The notes under the pieces are model-generated. The model saw only the letters and a program-made list of their open reading frames with translations, made no database searches and was not told the DNA's origin. DNA of 64,000 nucleotides from Paramecium tetraurelia (taxonomy: Eukaryota; Ciliophora; Oligohymenophorea; Peniculida; Parameciidae): the NCBI RefSeq assembly GCF_000165425.1, contig NW_001799625.1, positions 124,001 to 188,000 of the forward strand. The letters run 5' to 3'. Below, one piece after another: positions 13,087 through 26,179 of this stretch (position 1 is its first letter; each line of letters begins with the position of its first letter). The position numbers and the translations under genes were made by a program.

Positions 13087-16000
13087 ATGATAAGTCGAGA
13101 CACTGGGTTCTAAGATCTGGAGAGTGGGATTTAGAGCAATAATTTATCGTCAGGACAATTGGTGGATTTGGAATAAAATAGCCCAATTAATGGACAATAG
13201 TTAGATCCAACTCTAGAGTTTTCTTAATTATAATAACTCGAAGCTCTAAGAATGAAGAGAGATATTTTTGACTATAGTCATAAGCAAGCATTAAATTTAG
13301 GAAATAAATCGGATATAAATGAGGAAGATTGTTTAATGAGTAATCTCAGGTAAGAAAGTATAATAAAGTAGTGGAAAAAGAAGTGAACCATAAGGTTCGA
13401 TCAGTTCTATAAGCTGTAATATAAAGAAGCAGAAGCTTACAAAACCTCCTAAGCAGAGGTCAAATAAAACCATTTAGTTCTAATAAAAGCTAGATTAAGA
13501 TGATTTTGTGATTGGATCAGCAAAAAATCAAAGCGGCACTAATATTTTAGGAATAAAATCAGATGCTAAGATAGTAAAATATTAGACATTCGTTTAATAA
13601 TTGGAGGAGGAGCAGGAGTAAAATGAGAAAAAAAAAATAGCATAAATACATCGTGATACAATCAAACAATAATCGTTAGTTTTAAGAGGGAAGAGTCGGG
13701 AAATGAAAACAGGGTATTGACATTAAATAATTAGAAAGATTAAATGAAGTTTGGTCATAGAAAGCGTTAATAATTATTAGATTAGTATCTCGTTTCATCT
13801 AGCAATTAAAGACGAAAACAGAAAGAATAAAATTTAGGCTAATAACTTAAAGAATATTTGAAGTCATCTGCGATAATAGTGCGAATTTCGAATATATGTT
13901 AATAAATAGATTAATCAAGCAAAAACCAAGCTTAAGATTAATAATATTTCACCAATTTTAAAGTCGAGCTCTAACAATGTTAAACACTTTAGAATCTGTT
14001 AACGACTTTCTGAGTAAATATATCAAAGTCATAAAACCTGATAGTTTGTTTAAGATAGTTTGGGACATTGTCCTATTATTATTTATTGTTGTTAACATAT
14101 TTTATATTCCAATTTACATTAGCTTTGATGTGAGATCATCTGGTTTATTTGAATGGATATTTGATTTATTGCCCTCATGGGTATTTATTGCAGAAATCCT
14201 ATTAAACTTCAACACTGCATATTATGATAAGGGATTGATGCATGAAGATAGAAAACAAATCATGAAGCATTATGTAAAGGGTAATTTCTTTTGGGATATC
14301 ATTGTTGTGATTCCATTTTTGATTTCTTATTTGGATATCCCATTTGTCAGATATACGTTATTATTGCGGCTTACACGATTATCACCCTTAATGACAAGTA
14401 TTGAGGAAGTGCTGAATTTGGAAGTAAATAATGTTTCTATAAAATATAGGACAGTCTTTAAATATTTCTGGACTTATTAAAATTAATCTTCTTTCTATTA
14501 TTAACTGGCCATTTTTGTGGATGTGCCTGGCATTGGGTTGCAATAATCGAATATCAAAATTATGGATAAGAAATAACTTGGCTTACTCATTATGAACCTA
14601 ATGCTATGAACTATGAATGGTTTGATAGATACATAATCTCCTTATATTGGAGTGTGATTACTACTGTTACTGTTGGTTATGGTGATATCGTTCCAGTGAC
14701 TACAGTAGAGAGAGTTTTTGTTATAGTAGTGACCTTGTTGATTTGTGGAGTGTTCGGTTATTGCTTATCTAATATTGGAAACATATTTAAACAAATCACA
14801 GATAAGAAGGCTATATACAAATAAAGAATAAGAGAAATCAATTAGCACATTAGGAAGAGGGGTCTTAGTTATAATTTGCAATTAAAAGTAGAAATACATT
14901 TAAAAATCTTAGGTCAAAAAGTATTTTGAATATTTCTTGAAGGTGAAGCAAGAGGAGGATCAACATGCAGAGCAATTTATAGAACAACTAACTAAACATC
15001 TTCGAGAAGAAGTCTTAACTGACATCTATAGAAAGACACTCAAACAATCCAGATTTTTAAGGGAAAATTTCAGTGAAGAAATTCTGAATCGATTATGTTA
15101 GATAGTGAAAGAGACAAAATTATACCCAGAATAAGTACTTTTTTAGAGGAATGACTCTCCTAAGGCATTGTGGTTTATTCTGTCAGGAGCAGTTGAGTAT
15201 GTTGCCGATCATTAAAGTATTTTAATCCCTTAAATTCCTTAGATGAAGATGAACACTATTACACTGAAACATTCTTAAAGAAACTAACTCAAGGGTATCA
15301 TATTTAAGAATATCAATTAGAACAGTGATTGGTGAAAGAGAATTCATATCTCAAACTCCATATGAATATAATGCTAGAGCTACTAAATTTACTTAATTGT
15401 TAGTTGTCGAGTAACTATATATCTATAAATATGATTAGTTATTAACAATTCTATTTAATTTTGTAAGAAAATAATGATGAATTTGAAAAGTATTGTTTAG
15501 CCAAAGATAATTTATTGTTTAATAGCAATTATAAAGCATTTGGCTAAATTTGTGAAATTTGTGGATGGACTCATCGATTTATTTAGTAAACTTTATTCAC
15601 AAATGCTTAGATGTCCTTTCGTGTTTTTATAACCAAATAAAAATAAAATAGCTAGTTCCTTTGTTTCAACTAAAACAAATAAGAGATTAGCATTTCCATA
15701 TAGGACACTTCCAAAAACGAATTGGAGAAATAATGTGCCTGAAGTATAAGAGGCAGCTTTAGGCTACATCGTATTAAACAATATCATACCAGAAAAGTAC
15801 TTATTATATCATCATTCAAGAGAAATAAATGATAATTATCTCGTTAATTTGGGTTTTGAACTAAATGAGAGGGAAGACGAACTCTCCAAAATTGTACCCA
15901 ATAAAAAAAACTCGGTGTCCAAAGATCCAAAAATCTTATCTCAATATGATAACACGTCTCTATAATAACCTATCTAATAACCCTCTATATAAACTGTCTT

Positions 16001-17140
16001 GCAAGATTAGAAGTCACAAAATTAGACTGCTATGTTTCACAAAGATGGATAAAAGATAAATCTGACAAATGTAATTTAGATGTTTAATCTTTAGGAAAGC
16101 ATTATTGATTGGGATTAAGGAAGTTAATTACGAAAAAGCATGAATAGAATCAAATTTTAAGGACTTGATAGAGGAAGAACACTCTAATCAATTAAGGGAA
16201 AACATCATCAAAATAATGGAGGAGGAGTCGATATATTAGAAGAATCCATGATCTAAGAAGAAGTCTAGATTTAAAATACCAATGTTGGATCATAAAAATT
16301 TATTCACAATAAACTTAAAATGGTGAAAAGCAAGCATAATAATCAAAATGCAATTGGAATTAGAAAAGTATCGTGGCTTGAGTTCGATAGTGGGCCCAAT
16401 TAATATTAAGGTTTATAAATCTCTATAACTTGTTAGATGGGAAAGTTGGCCAACAGCTGTTTAATAAATAAATTAGCAAAGGAAGCGATACGAACTTCGA
16501 TTAACCTCCTCCTGTAAACTAATGTGAAAATGAAATCAAATAGAGAATCGAAGCCAGAGAGAATAGCATTATTTCCAAGAAAACAAATACTAAGTAACAA
16601 ATAACTTCATTTCTTAGTATCGATATAAATAGAAGAAAAAAACGAAGAAAAACTACTTAACTTTTATAATTTTTTTAAGGTATCGATGGTGGAGATAATA
16701 AATCAACAAAAAAGGTTGATAAAAGTCTATTAGGAAATGATGTGTACAGTTCTAGTCTGTATACAAATGGAGGACCTAATAATAATACTGGCTTAATGGA
16801 TTCGAATAATAAAGATAATAATAATGCAGATAATAATAGTGTACATGTTGCTCATTCATTCGATGGAATTTAAAAAAGAATCTAAGATATTGTTCATGTC
16901 CATTTTGAAATGGAATTGGATAGATATAAATCATCACAATATTATTTCCCTGATTACAATGTAGAAATAGTATTAGAAAAAATCGCTGTGTATTATGAAA
17001 AAGTTAATGATAAAAAGTTTGACATGAGAGAAATGAAAAGAACAAAAACCAATCTCACTCTATTTGATAGAATTAGATAAGCAAAAAATCCAACTATTAG
17101 AGGAACTTTTGTGGATAAATCCCTTTAAGAAAATGATTGA
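13087..17140 (+). CDS. Large CNBD-type voltage-gated K+ channel
   Basis: 1274 aa with nine introns (13350-13371, 13714-13738, 14424-14449, 14888-14912, 15217-15242, 15295-15320, 15411-15438, 15586-15610, 16411-16436); exons total exactly 1275 codons. The intron at 13714 ends in AAG and that at 16411 begins GTT. The N-terminus (about 230 aa) is polar and leads into KALIIIRLVSRFIQQLKTKTERIKFR, a basic pre-S1 helix. S1-S4 follow, with S4 near YTLLLRLTRLSPL; the pore has TVTVGYGDIVP. The C-linker and CNBD come next, then C-E-I-C-(x3)-H-(x4)-C-P, a CCHC-like cluster completed by removing intron 15586-15610. A 500-residue polar tail rich in Asn and Gln ends with an ordered block. Confidence 0.9.
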
Positions 17141-17455
17141 AATAAAGACTTAAATGGCACTTTTTTCAAAAGTTATTTTAAATATGTTCTTTCATACAAT
17201 ATTGAAATTCATCTATAAAGTTTTATTTTATAAAAAACCAGGGACTATTTTAAGACCAATTTTTTCTTGATTTTTGTCTAAATTCGTTATTATGTATATT
17301 CTAAGATAATTTTTAAATCTAATCTGTCATCAAACTCATATAACAAAAAATATAGAGTAAAATTGCATTAAGAATTTTATAAATGAATATTATATTCTAA
17401 AATATTTAATCTCATTAACTATTGATACAAATATATATTAACTATTAAACACTCA
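17141..17455. other. Convergent 3' intergenic region
   Basis: 315 bp of about 80% AT between two convergent genes. I see no ORF of interest, no hairpin and no conserved signal. It presumably holds both polyadenylation regions. Confidence 0.6.
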
Positions 17456-19689
17456 TCATAATAATTTAGTATCACTATTATATATCAATTAGAACCCTCC
17501 AATTTTCTTTTTAGTTTTATTTTAGTTATCCACAACAACTTTGACTATGTCCTCTAGCATTTTAGGTATAATTTAAGCAGTGACTGGTGTTGTTGTATCA
17601 CTTGATGGTGACATATTAACCTCTATTAGCCAAGAATTGAATTAATCATCAATCATAAAATCATACCCATAAACTTCAAAGGAACGCTTTCTATTTTTCA
17701 ATTAATCACTACAACACCTTAAACTATTGATAACAATTTCCTTGAATTTTGGTTGTATTCTTTCGCCAAAAACATCCCAACCAAACTCTTCTATCAAATA
17801 CTATTAAAAGTCATCTTGAGTCCACATATTACCTTTAATTTCTGACTTATGAAACTTTTGTGAATATTTGGCAATAGCATTGTTGGTCAGATGAGCAAAT
17901 CTATTATGAAATTGATCAATATCAAATTCTTCAGCTGAAAATCTCACGTAGCATTCATTATAGAAATATATTTTTAAAGGCACCAATTCGGTTACTAATA
18001 TCCATTGTCTTATATCAAATTTACGATTCTTAATAATCAAAGGGTTTTCAATATACTTCATAGCAACATAATTCATAGTTTCCTTATTTACGTTATCCAA
18101 AATTTAATTAAGATCATCAAGACATCTTATGCCTCTTCCTCTAGAGGAATATTCAGGTTTTACAATCCAAATGTTTCTTGTTCCTTAAAGAGAGTTTTAA
18201 GGATTCTTACTCAATTATTTGAGCAACTCCTTAATTTAAGGAACATACTTTTGGAGAAATTAGACACCTTCATAGTCTTCATATCCATTTTACTTTAGTT
18301 GTTAATCTATGTAATCCTAGATTAAGATTTCACGAGGTTTTTCTGGATCTTTCAAAAGTACAATCCATTCCCCAGGATGAATGAATGGGTATTCATCTTT
18401 GAGGATACTCTTAACCATATTACTTAAGGATTTGTTGACTCTATTCATAACAACTAAGCAAAGTCTAATTCTAAATCTCTATCTAAAGGTTAGCTAATTA
18501 ATATTGAGAGGTTGTTGTTTTTCTTCTTTGATTCTTAGAGTATTGTTCTAATCTTCGAGTTTGTTATTATTGCTTTGATAAAATTCTGGTCTTAATGTAT
18601 TATTCTAATCATCTATTTCTTCATTCGGTTCTGAAATGATTTAATTCTAAGTTTGAGTTTACAAGCTTTATTCGAACTCTAATAAAATGCTCTGTATTTT
18701 GGATATTTTAAAATCCTCAATAAAGTCTGAAAAATCAACTAAATCACCTAGATCATAACATCTAGGAAAGAATGATTCCCAGTTATTAATGCATCTGATA
18801 TTTCTGGCCAATCCATATTTTGAGCATAGACATTAATTGCAATCGAAATGATTAATTTATTGGAATTCCATCAGATTCATAAAGTCATCACTTCTCAAAC
18901 TACAAGTCCATTTGAGATCAAAGAAGGGACTATAGGCGTCATCATTTTCTGCCCAATTTCTTTCAAGTAATGCATCTCGAAGTGCATGATATCCACTTGT
19001 AATTATAAATACCTTCTGATTCGGAGCAACATTGTTTTTCTTCTTCCATGTGGGATAATCTTGAATTCCTCTAGCACTTATTTTTTTCTTCTTAGGCGTA
19101 TCATCTTCTTCGTCCTATTCAAATTCTCTTTGGCTATTTTTTATAGCAACTGATTTCTTTTTGGGAGTGTATTTTAACAATTCAAGCTAAATTTACACTT
19201 TCAAATAATTATAAATTTTATACATAGCATTTTAAAAGTGCTTCTATACTTGTAACGAACTTTATTGCTTAAAAATTTTTTAATTTTTTAGAGGTGCTCC
19301 TCTGCATTCTCCTTCGATTGAATAGAAACTCTTATTAGTTTTAAATCATCCTTAGCTATTTTATCAAAATAATAGTCTTTTTTTCCCATCAAAACCAATA
19401 ATTGAATCAAATTATATCGCAGAGGATTGAAGTCCTCGTTCTTCTATTAAGGTTCCTCTATCAATGGTGCTAATTTCTTTTATGTTGTTAAAGCTCTTTA
19501 TTACAATTAGGGTTCTTCAATGTTATCATCCAATTTCTTCAAAGTCTTTAATTGTCCTCTTATTGGCTCTTTCGATTTCGACTTTATAAGCTGTCCTTTT
19601 GCTTTGATTGATTAAAACATTTTGAAATTCATATTAATGCTAGCCTTATTCCCTTAAACATTGAAATAAGATGGACGAGTGTCTAACAT
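17456..19689 (-). CDS. TTLL3: TTLL3-type tubulin glycylase (tubulin-tyrosine-ligase-like)
   Basis: About 737 aa. Key segments: SGYHALRDALLERNWAEN, KWTCSLRSDDF, NHF, FPRCYDL, then the ATP-grasp core GTRNIWIVKPEYSSRGRGI, KFDIRQWILVTE and the metal-binding end WLIEVNMSPSSD. The HALRDALLERNWAEND and FPRCYDL motifs point to TTLL3/monoglycylase rather than polyglutamylase. It should add glycine to axonemal tubulin, fitting a ciliate. The N-terminal 190 residues are basic and low-complexity. Total length is 2 mod 3, so one short intron of 17 or 20 nt near 19230-19250 is needed to join the N-terminal frame to the catalytic frame; I could not fix its ends. The last 13 residues after KKKIGGF are poorly conserved. 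Confidence 0.88.
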
Positions 19690-19724
19690 TTTTAATTAGT
19701 ATAATTTTATAAAAATCAATAATT

Positions 19725-20313
19725 TCAATTATGTTCCCCTAATTTCCGAGATATTAGGTATTTATTAACAATATATTAATTATTAATTACAATAGAAGGA
19801 GTGTAGCTCCTCCTCCTTTTGTTGTCCTTCTTTGAACTTGCTATCATACTTAATTTCTTGCTTAGCACTCCTATCTATTAATTGTGTTCTCCCATATATT
19901 TTAATGTATAAAATCCTTTCATAGGTTCCACAGTATTCGAAGCCTATTACAAAGGCGAACAAACCCATCTGCTATATGTGGCTCTAAATTCACTAGAATT
20001 TGGACGACAACCATGTGCTGAATGACTTCTTTATACATCATTCATTTTAGGAGTTTCCATATAGAACTATTTCCCTTTTTCATTGAAATTGTTGAGTTTG
20101 ATTTTAGGCTAATTTGCAGAAGGCCATATTTGCCTATGCTGAATATTTCGAATCAATGGACTTGGACTTATTGGTTTGGACTCTTCAAATGAAAAATCGA
20201 CTTTAATAGGTTTCTACTTCTGATTATTGGAACAGAATCTATGATTGTAAAACCCCTTAGACGTTACCTGGTTAATATATATGAACTGATTTACTTACAA
20301 GGCTATTATACAT
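19725..20313 (-). CDS. Unknown small protein, 185 aa
   Basis: Starts at 20313 with a very short first exon of five codons, followed by a 31-nt intron ending CAG (20268-20298); the exon sum is 186 codons. The protein is Ser/Asn/Pro-rich with a middle block, HGCRPNSSEFRATYSRWV, and a basic C-terminal part rich in Arg and Lys. No membrane segment. It stops 35 bp before the TTLL3 start, so it lies directly upstream on the same strand. I do not recognise it. Tandem placement beside TTLL3 hints at, but does not show, a ciliary role. Confidence 0.65.
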
Positions 20314-20425
20314 TTTATATATATAATTATGTAATCAATGTTTGGATGACAATCATTTAGTTAATTACAACACTAACAATAAGAAAAATAACAATATATT
20401 TATTGGTATTCGGTTCATATCATAC

Positions 20426-22840
20426 TCAAATGTTTATCTATTGATAGGCTTAGATTGATCTTCGCTTTCTTTCTCTGACAAGTTCTTAGGTAGCAGTCCA
20501 TAAGATTTTGATCTTTTTGGATTATTCATCATTATCTGATAATGCTTTTGGTAGTTTTTCATTAATCATTTTGATAACTTCCTAGATTTCTGCATCTTTG
20601 AACTAAATGAATGAAATTAAAAGAATACCTCAACTTATTCAAAGAAGTAGAAATATTTATTCAAAATTTAAATAAATACATATACAAACTTTGGATTGTT
20701 GCCTATACTTTGATTAGCTATTTTAATTGCTTTCTTGAAGCATTCTTGAACTCTCTAAGCATTTTTAATGTGATCATTATAGAACATATGAGCAGCATTC
20801 AAGACACCAATTGCTTATTCATTCTTCTTTAATAGTTTGGCAGCTTATTGAGTGGCATTTCCAGCAAGAGTGTCAAAGTTTTCACCACTAATACAATTTA
20901 ATTTAGCAAAGGTGGACATAATTTGATTTAGTAACACCACCTTCACATTGGAATCTCCAATTTCATCTTAAAATATAGTGATAATTTGAGTTGCAACATC
21001 GTAAGAGAATTCATCAAACTCTTAGGCCTAATCAACAATATTGATGCATAACAAAAAGTTTAGGTTGAGTTTCAAGGCTAATTCAGGAAAGTGTCCTTAT
21101 AAAACATCAATCAATCCTCTTATTTATTCAAATAACACTTTATATTAGGTTTCTTCTAAAATGAATAATTTTAACATATATTACATGTTTATGGTCCTCC
21201 TTAAGTGGCTATCAATTAAATCAATTTAAACAATGCAAAAATGGCTGCTGGGTAAGTATATTTTTATCTGGTGATTTCTCCTTGTTAGAATTTAGCTATG
21301 AATTATTATAAGATAGTGTTGTGAATTGCTAAATCTCCATTTTAGACTAGATGGACAGTTCTAGCCACTAATTATTGTTCCTCTTCAAATTCATTTTCTG
21401 GGATTTCAACATAATCATTCTATGTAATTAAGAGTGGCTAAATGAATTTGAGTAATTCTCCAGTGATCTTTAAATCGTCAATTACTTAATTCAGATTAAC
21501 AACAGCCTAACAAATCTTAATTGCAACTTGTCTTCTTTTTTGGAATGGAAGATGTTTCATAAGATTTGGATACTCATTCATTGTAAGAATGGATAAGCTC
21601 ATGGTATCCAAAGGCATGGCAAGAAACTTAACAATATTTTTTTAGCACTCTTCTGTGAAATCTGTTTCGTTTTATCTTTCGCATAATCTACAACAAGATT
21701 TAAGAATGTCATTAACGTATTCTGAATTGTTGGGATAACATCTTAATGTGAAATTGAGGAAAGCCACTTATAAATCTAATAGATTTTTGAATTCAATTTG
21801 ACTGTTAGAATCTAACATCTAATATATGATATTTGATATTTGTTACTTTGTCAATATTTTATTTGAACATACTATAAATATCCACTTCGGAATTGAATGT
21901 GCCCATATCATTATTCAATGCAAAATCAGCCAATCTGCCCATAAGATTGATGAATATATTTTTGATATCCACTGTTGGTTCTAATTGAGTTGTACAAACC
22001 TTCAAAAGTTCTTAAAGTGTTTGCAAATGATACTCATCTGGAAATGCTTGAATTGTGCAATCCATCAAGTATGTTTGGGATATAGCATCTTTGCTGCTTG
22101 TGATGATATCAATGATTTTGGGTAAGACCTTTGTTTTATAGGTGTCCAATGAAACACCTTCCAAATTGCTTAATCTTGTAACGTTCTCTCCAATGGTTAC
22201 TTTGAGATCTAGTCTTTCCCTTTCTCTCTTTGATTTGTCTTTTGAACCCTACATTCTAATCCATAATTTGTTCATCTCTGATAAGTTTCTTATAATGATT
22301 TCAATAGCATCATCAATATTTCCTCCTGTACCTTCGTATTCAGAGCCTGTGTCTGGAAGTCTGTCTTTGCACAATTTAAGGAAATAATATCTGATAAACA
22401 ATCCTCTCAATGGATGTTGAATAGCCTAGCATAAACCTTGAGATTACCTTAATGCACTCTAATAAGTCGAGGAGAATCACTTTGGCTCCAATTTCATGAG
22501 TTTATATGAACACAGATCCGACTGTGATTAGTAAATATAAACGTGGAATGACGTATGTGGCATGCTAAACAGATTCATATAAGTCTGGCATTTTTCTGCC
22601 TCTTCTATATTCTTCTTTGAAGTAATTTTCCAAAATACGCATCTCATCGAAGACCTACATAAACAAGATGTAATAATTTCTTGGACTCAAAAGTGATGTT
22701 TTCAATTCACTCAACATTGCCGACGAATATCTCAATGCATCCTTTAATTGAGCCTTCTCCAAAGATGCTCTCATGAAATAGGCTTATTCTTTGACTACCT
22801 TACGAGCATCTTCCAAGTACTTTTCTTGATCTTCTTCCAT
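20426..22840 (-). CDS. VPS35: VPS35 retromer core subunit
   Basis: 788 aa with introns at 22426-22447 (22 nt) and 20603-20628 (26 nt); exons total 789 codons, the usual VPS35 length. The N-terminus has the conserved heart of the family, HPLRGLFIRYYFLKLCKDRLPD, which in VPS35 binds VPS26. The rest is an alpha-solenoid of helical hairpins. The C-terminus carries the NKYFYFFEQ segment and a basic tail RERKRRSIQAYQQINI. Retromer recycles cargo receptors from endosomes to the Golgi or plasma membrane; in Paramecium endosomal recycling also serves the dense trichocyst pathway, but a link here is inference. The upstream gene is divergent, 419 bp away. Confidence 0.95.
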
Positions 22841-23259
22841 ATTATTTAAAGAATTTAATTTTTAATAAATCTCTCAGTCAATATTCTTACTTAAAACACA
22901 CATCAAAGATTTATTTGATAAATAAAAACTTTGTATTCTATATGATAAATATTTTATTTAAAACAAGATCAATAGTATTATTAAGAATTTGGATTCCCAC
23001 TTAGAACTTTGTAGATTACCTTTTTAACACAATCCATAAGTTTTAAGAAAATCAATTGAAAATATAACTAAAAAATTCTCTAACCATTTAAAATAGAAAG
23101 CCTTCATATCAATAAATTTAATTTTTTTGTTTACTCTATATGTTTAATCTTATTATTTTTCTATCAATATGGTGTTTTTGGCTAAAAATATTAATATAAT
23201 TTTCCTTTTTTATTTTTACTCGAAATTAGATTATAATAATTACTTTAAATTAGAAGTTT
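22841..23259. promoter_or_regulatory. Divergent intergenic region, presumed promoters
   Basis: 419 bp between the start codons of VPS35 (minus) and the next gene (plus). The sequence is strongly AT-rich with several poly-T/poly-A runs. I see no motif that I can name, so the promoter call rests only on position. Confidence 0.4.
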
Positions 23260-24152
23260 ATGTCTAGCTAATGCCATTTTGTCCAAAAATATAATAAGGT
23301 TTCAGGAAAACAAACTAACCTCATTCAAGGGCAGCTCAAAAATGATTTCCTTAGAAATTTTCCATCGGTTTAAATGCCTTACTATCATAGAGTGCACTTA
23401 TATCAACTCCTTTTTCCGGCAAATCTTTAAGTGTGATATACTCTCCAGAAACTCAAAAACTTAATGAGAGAATATAAGAAGAACTTAGTCAATTAGATGA
23501 AGTACCCATCTATCACTTTCCTTAGATGTATAATAGAGAGGAGGATAAGATGTAATACTAAGTTTAAACTATGTAGTTTTTTGAAAGTAAATTATATTAA
23601 TCTATAGGGCCAAGAATCCTAAATGCTTGAAGCCATATTGAACTACAAGAGAAAACGCTGGGATATGATCCTACCAATCAATGAGTTCATCTCAGAGTAG
23701 AATTGTCAAGGATTTTGGATTCTCAAAATTATTGTAATCAATATTATTTACTAGTTTAAGACTAAAAAATTCATAGAACTCAACAATTATGATAATTCCA
23801 AAGAACTAATGAACTTTTGTTTGAAACTATTAAATAGAAATCTTAATATAAATCACGGTATTCTTTGTCATAATCACACATAGATGATATAGTTCAATAA
23901 TTAGATGGATGCATTCGAATAAATCCTTATTGCTTATTAAAGAAAAGCTCCATTAAACCATCCATCTCCAATCTTCTTTCAAACCTACTCTTTGAGCATA
24001 AAATCTCAAATCATTTAGAAATTTTCCATACTCTTTTTAATGATTTTGAGAACAAAGATCTTGACTCCTTAAAACAACATATTAATTTAGATAACTAATT
24101 TAAGTATCTAAAGGAGATACTAATAAATAAATTATTAAGAATAAGCAAATGA
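23260..24152 (+). CDS. Unknown protein with five mini-introns, 258 aa
   Basis: Introns at 23368-23390, 23552-23576, 23587-23607, 23734-23754 and 23858-23883 (21-26 nt) bring six exons into one frame of 259 codons. The exon between the second and third introns is only ten bases long. The N-terminal third is Gln/Ser-rich. The rest is helical and Leu/Ile/Asn-rich, reminiscent of an alpha-solenoid, with the ordered start LEAILNYKRKRWDMILPIN and a tail ending KEILINKLLRISK. No catalytic motif. I cannot name the family. The clean splicing solution makes the gene model credible. Confidence 0.72.
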
Positions 24153-24304
24153 GAATTTTGAGCTTATATAAAATTTTGAAATTTTGAAATCCACATTATA
24201 ATCAAATATTATTTTCCAGATAATTATAGAATAAAAATTTATTAAAGAAATTATCTCCCTAAGTATTAAATGTTAATTAAAATGATCAATTAATTAATCC
24301 AAAA

Positions 24305-24811
24305 TCAACATATTAATTATATACATTAATATAATTAAAGAAACATTAATATAATAGTGAGTAAAATTAATAACAAAAGAGTAAGAAAAAGAAAAATCAA
24401 AATCAAGAATATAAATAAGAAAAAGGAAAATAATCTTTAATATTTTGACAATTCTTTTAACTTCTTATTTTATTCAATAACTTAGTACTGTTTTATATCT
24501 ATTATCAGATTAATGTACGATATTTTCTAAAATAATAATTGATTATCATTAAATTCTAAGAACTCTCCTACCTGTAATAAGATAATAATAATTCACAATT
24601 ATTAATCAATTACAGTCCTATTGTTGTGATTATCTAAATAGTAGCAATTCTTAAGAAAGATCTTCGATGAATCAATTATATAAAATGTCGGCAAAATATT
24701 GTAGTTTCTAGATAAATCTTAACATCTAGAATCTGTTCCTATTGCCACTTAATATGAAATAATTCCATATATTTTAATCACTATAATAGGTTAACTACTA
24801 TGTAGAATCAT
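24305..24811 (-). CDS. Thioredoxin-fold-like protein with C-terminal membrane anchor
   Basis: 154 aa if a 42-nt intron (24572-24613, ending CAG) is removed. The N-terminal half looks like the second part of a thioredoxin fold: a strand QPIIVIKIYG, then DSRCQDLSRNYNILPTFYIID, where ILPTFYI matches the cis-proline strand. The active-site CxxC is absent, only one Cys being near that position. A short coiled coil and a strongly hydrophobic helix of about 35 residues follow, suggesting a C-terminal anchor. The start at 24811 is uncertain, and further N-terminal exons may exist. Composition is very AT-rich, so I hold this loosely. Confidence 0.45.
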
Positions 24812-24943
24812 TTAAAACACTTTAGCGAAGTTTAATTATTATATATAATATTAAATAATTTTTATGTTGAAATCACATTTATAGTAATATGAATAGTACT
24901 ACTCTATTGCCCTTTGATATTTATTACTTCATTATATAATAAT

Positions 24944-26152
24944 TCAATCACTATTAATTTTACTAAATAAATCAAATTGGATTTCTAAAAGAACATCTTC
25001 ATTTTCTAAATATATACTACCACTATAATTGTCTTAGTGTATACTCTCAAGTTTTCCCACCTTCCCACAATGCTCTCCTTCTTTCAAAATCATCACCTAA
25101 TTTCCAATTTTAGGAATGACTGTTTCAAGGAACTTTTAATCAATAATTACTTTTTCTTTAGTACTATTTTAAATTTCAATCAACCCCCCAAATTAATCTA
25201 TGACTCTCTTAACAACTCCTTTTTTTCCATAATATTTTCCATTGTTTAATTGTTAATCAATAATTTTAACAACAATATTTTCCTTAATCCATGGGGAATC
25301 ATCAGCAACTTATTATTGAGCTTATGCTTATTGAGGTTAGTTTACTGCATTTTAATTATTTTTATATTTGATATTTTGATATAATTTCTCCATGTTTTCC
25401 TTAGAACCTTATTATTTTAAAAGACTTTCTTCTATCCACTACTTATTTCCTTAGGTTTCAACATCTAAAACAACTTGGCTGTCTTTCTTACTTCCTTAGC
25501 TGAAATTGATACCAAAGGATATGAATTAATCTTGTGACTATTATTGAACTTAATTGCTGTTAGTTTCTTATCCTGGTAAATTCTAATTCTCCAATTAATT
25601 TTGATTATTATTCTCTTATTCATTTAATTATTACCCCTTTATGATTTGTTTTTCGAGTGATTTATCAATGAGAGCATTTTACTTTTCAACTAATTTAACT
25701 TTTTTTGTTTCTACTTTATCGTATTTAATTTTCTCTGGATTCAAATTGAGATTCCAAATCATGATATCTCCTGGAGAATGATCAAAACCAATTTTGTTAT
25801 TTGCAATCAAATATTAAATGAAATCAGTCAATTTAGTCCATTTAGTGCCATTTAAATGTACATGATCTACTTTTCTAATCATCTCTTCATAAACTTTATT
25901 TGAGCCAATCTTTTAATCCTTGTATTTTTCCTTTAAGATCTCCATAAAGGCTGTTTCAAATTCTTAACTAAACTATTCAATATAAAAATCAGGATCTTCA
26001 TTGTATAATCTCATCATTTTCATATGATGGCCTGAATTTAGATGACAACGAAATCCATTCTCATCATAACATTATTTTCTACACATTTGACAGAAGTATT
26101 TCAATTTCGCAGTCTTAGTAGCTTATTATTTTCCATAAGTCTAACTATACAT
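24944..26152 (-). CDS. KIN17: KIN17 DNA/RNA-binding protein
   Basis: 402 aa with no intron. The N-terminus carries the C2H2 zinc finger KYFCQMCRKQCYDENGFRCH...GHH. It is followed by the KIN17 winged-helix region with its signature NKVYEEMIRKVDHVHLNGTKW and KLTDFIQYL. A Gln/Lys/Asn-rich linker leads to a C-terminal SH3-like/KOW pair (GKYYGKKGVVKRVIDQFGGLIEI... and GNQVMILKEGEHCGKVGKLESI). KIN17 is a nuclear protein tied to DNA replication and damage response and to late spliceosomes. The gene is head-to-head with the next one: only 27 bp separate the two start codons. Confidence 0.95.
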
Positions 26153-26179
26153 TATAATTTTATTAATATTCCGTTTTAA

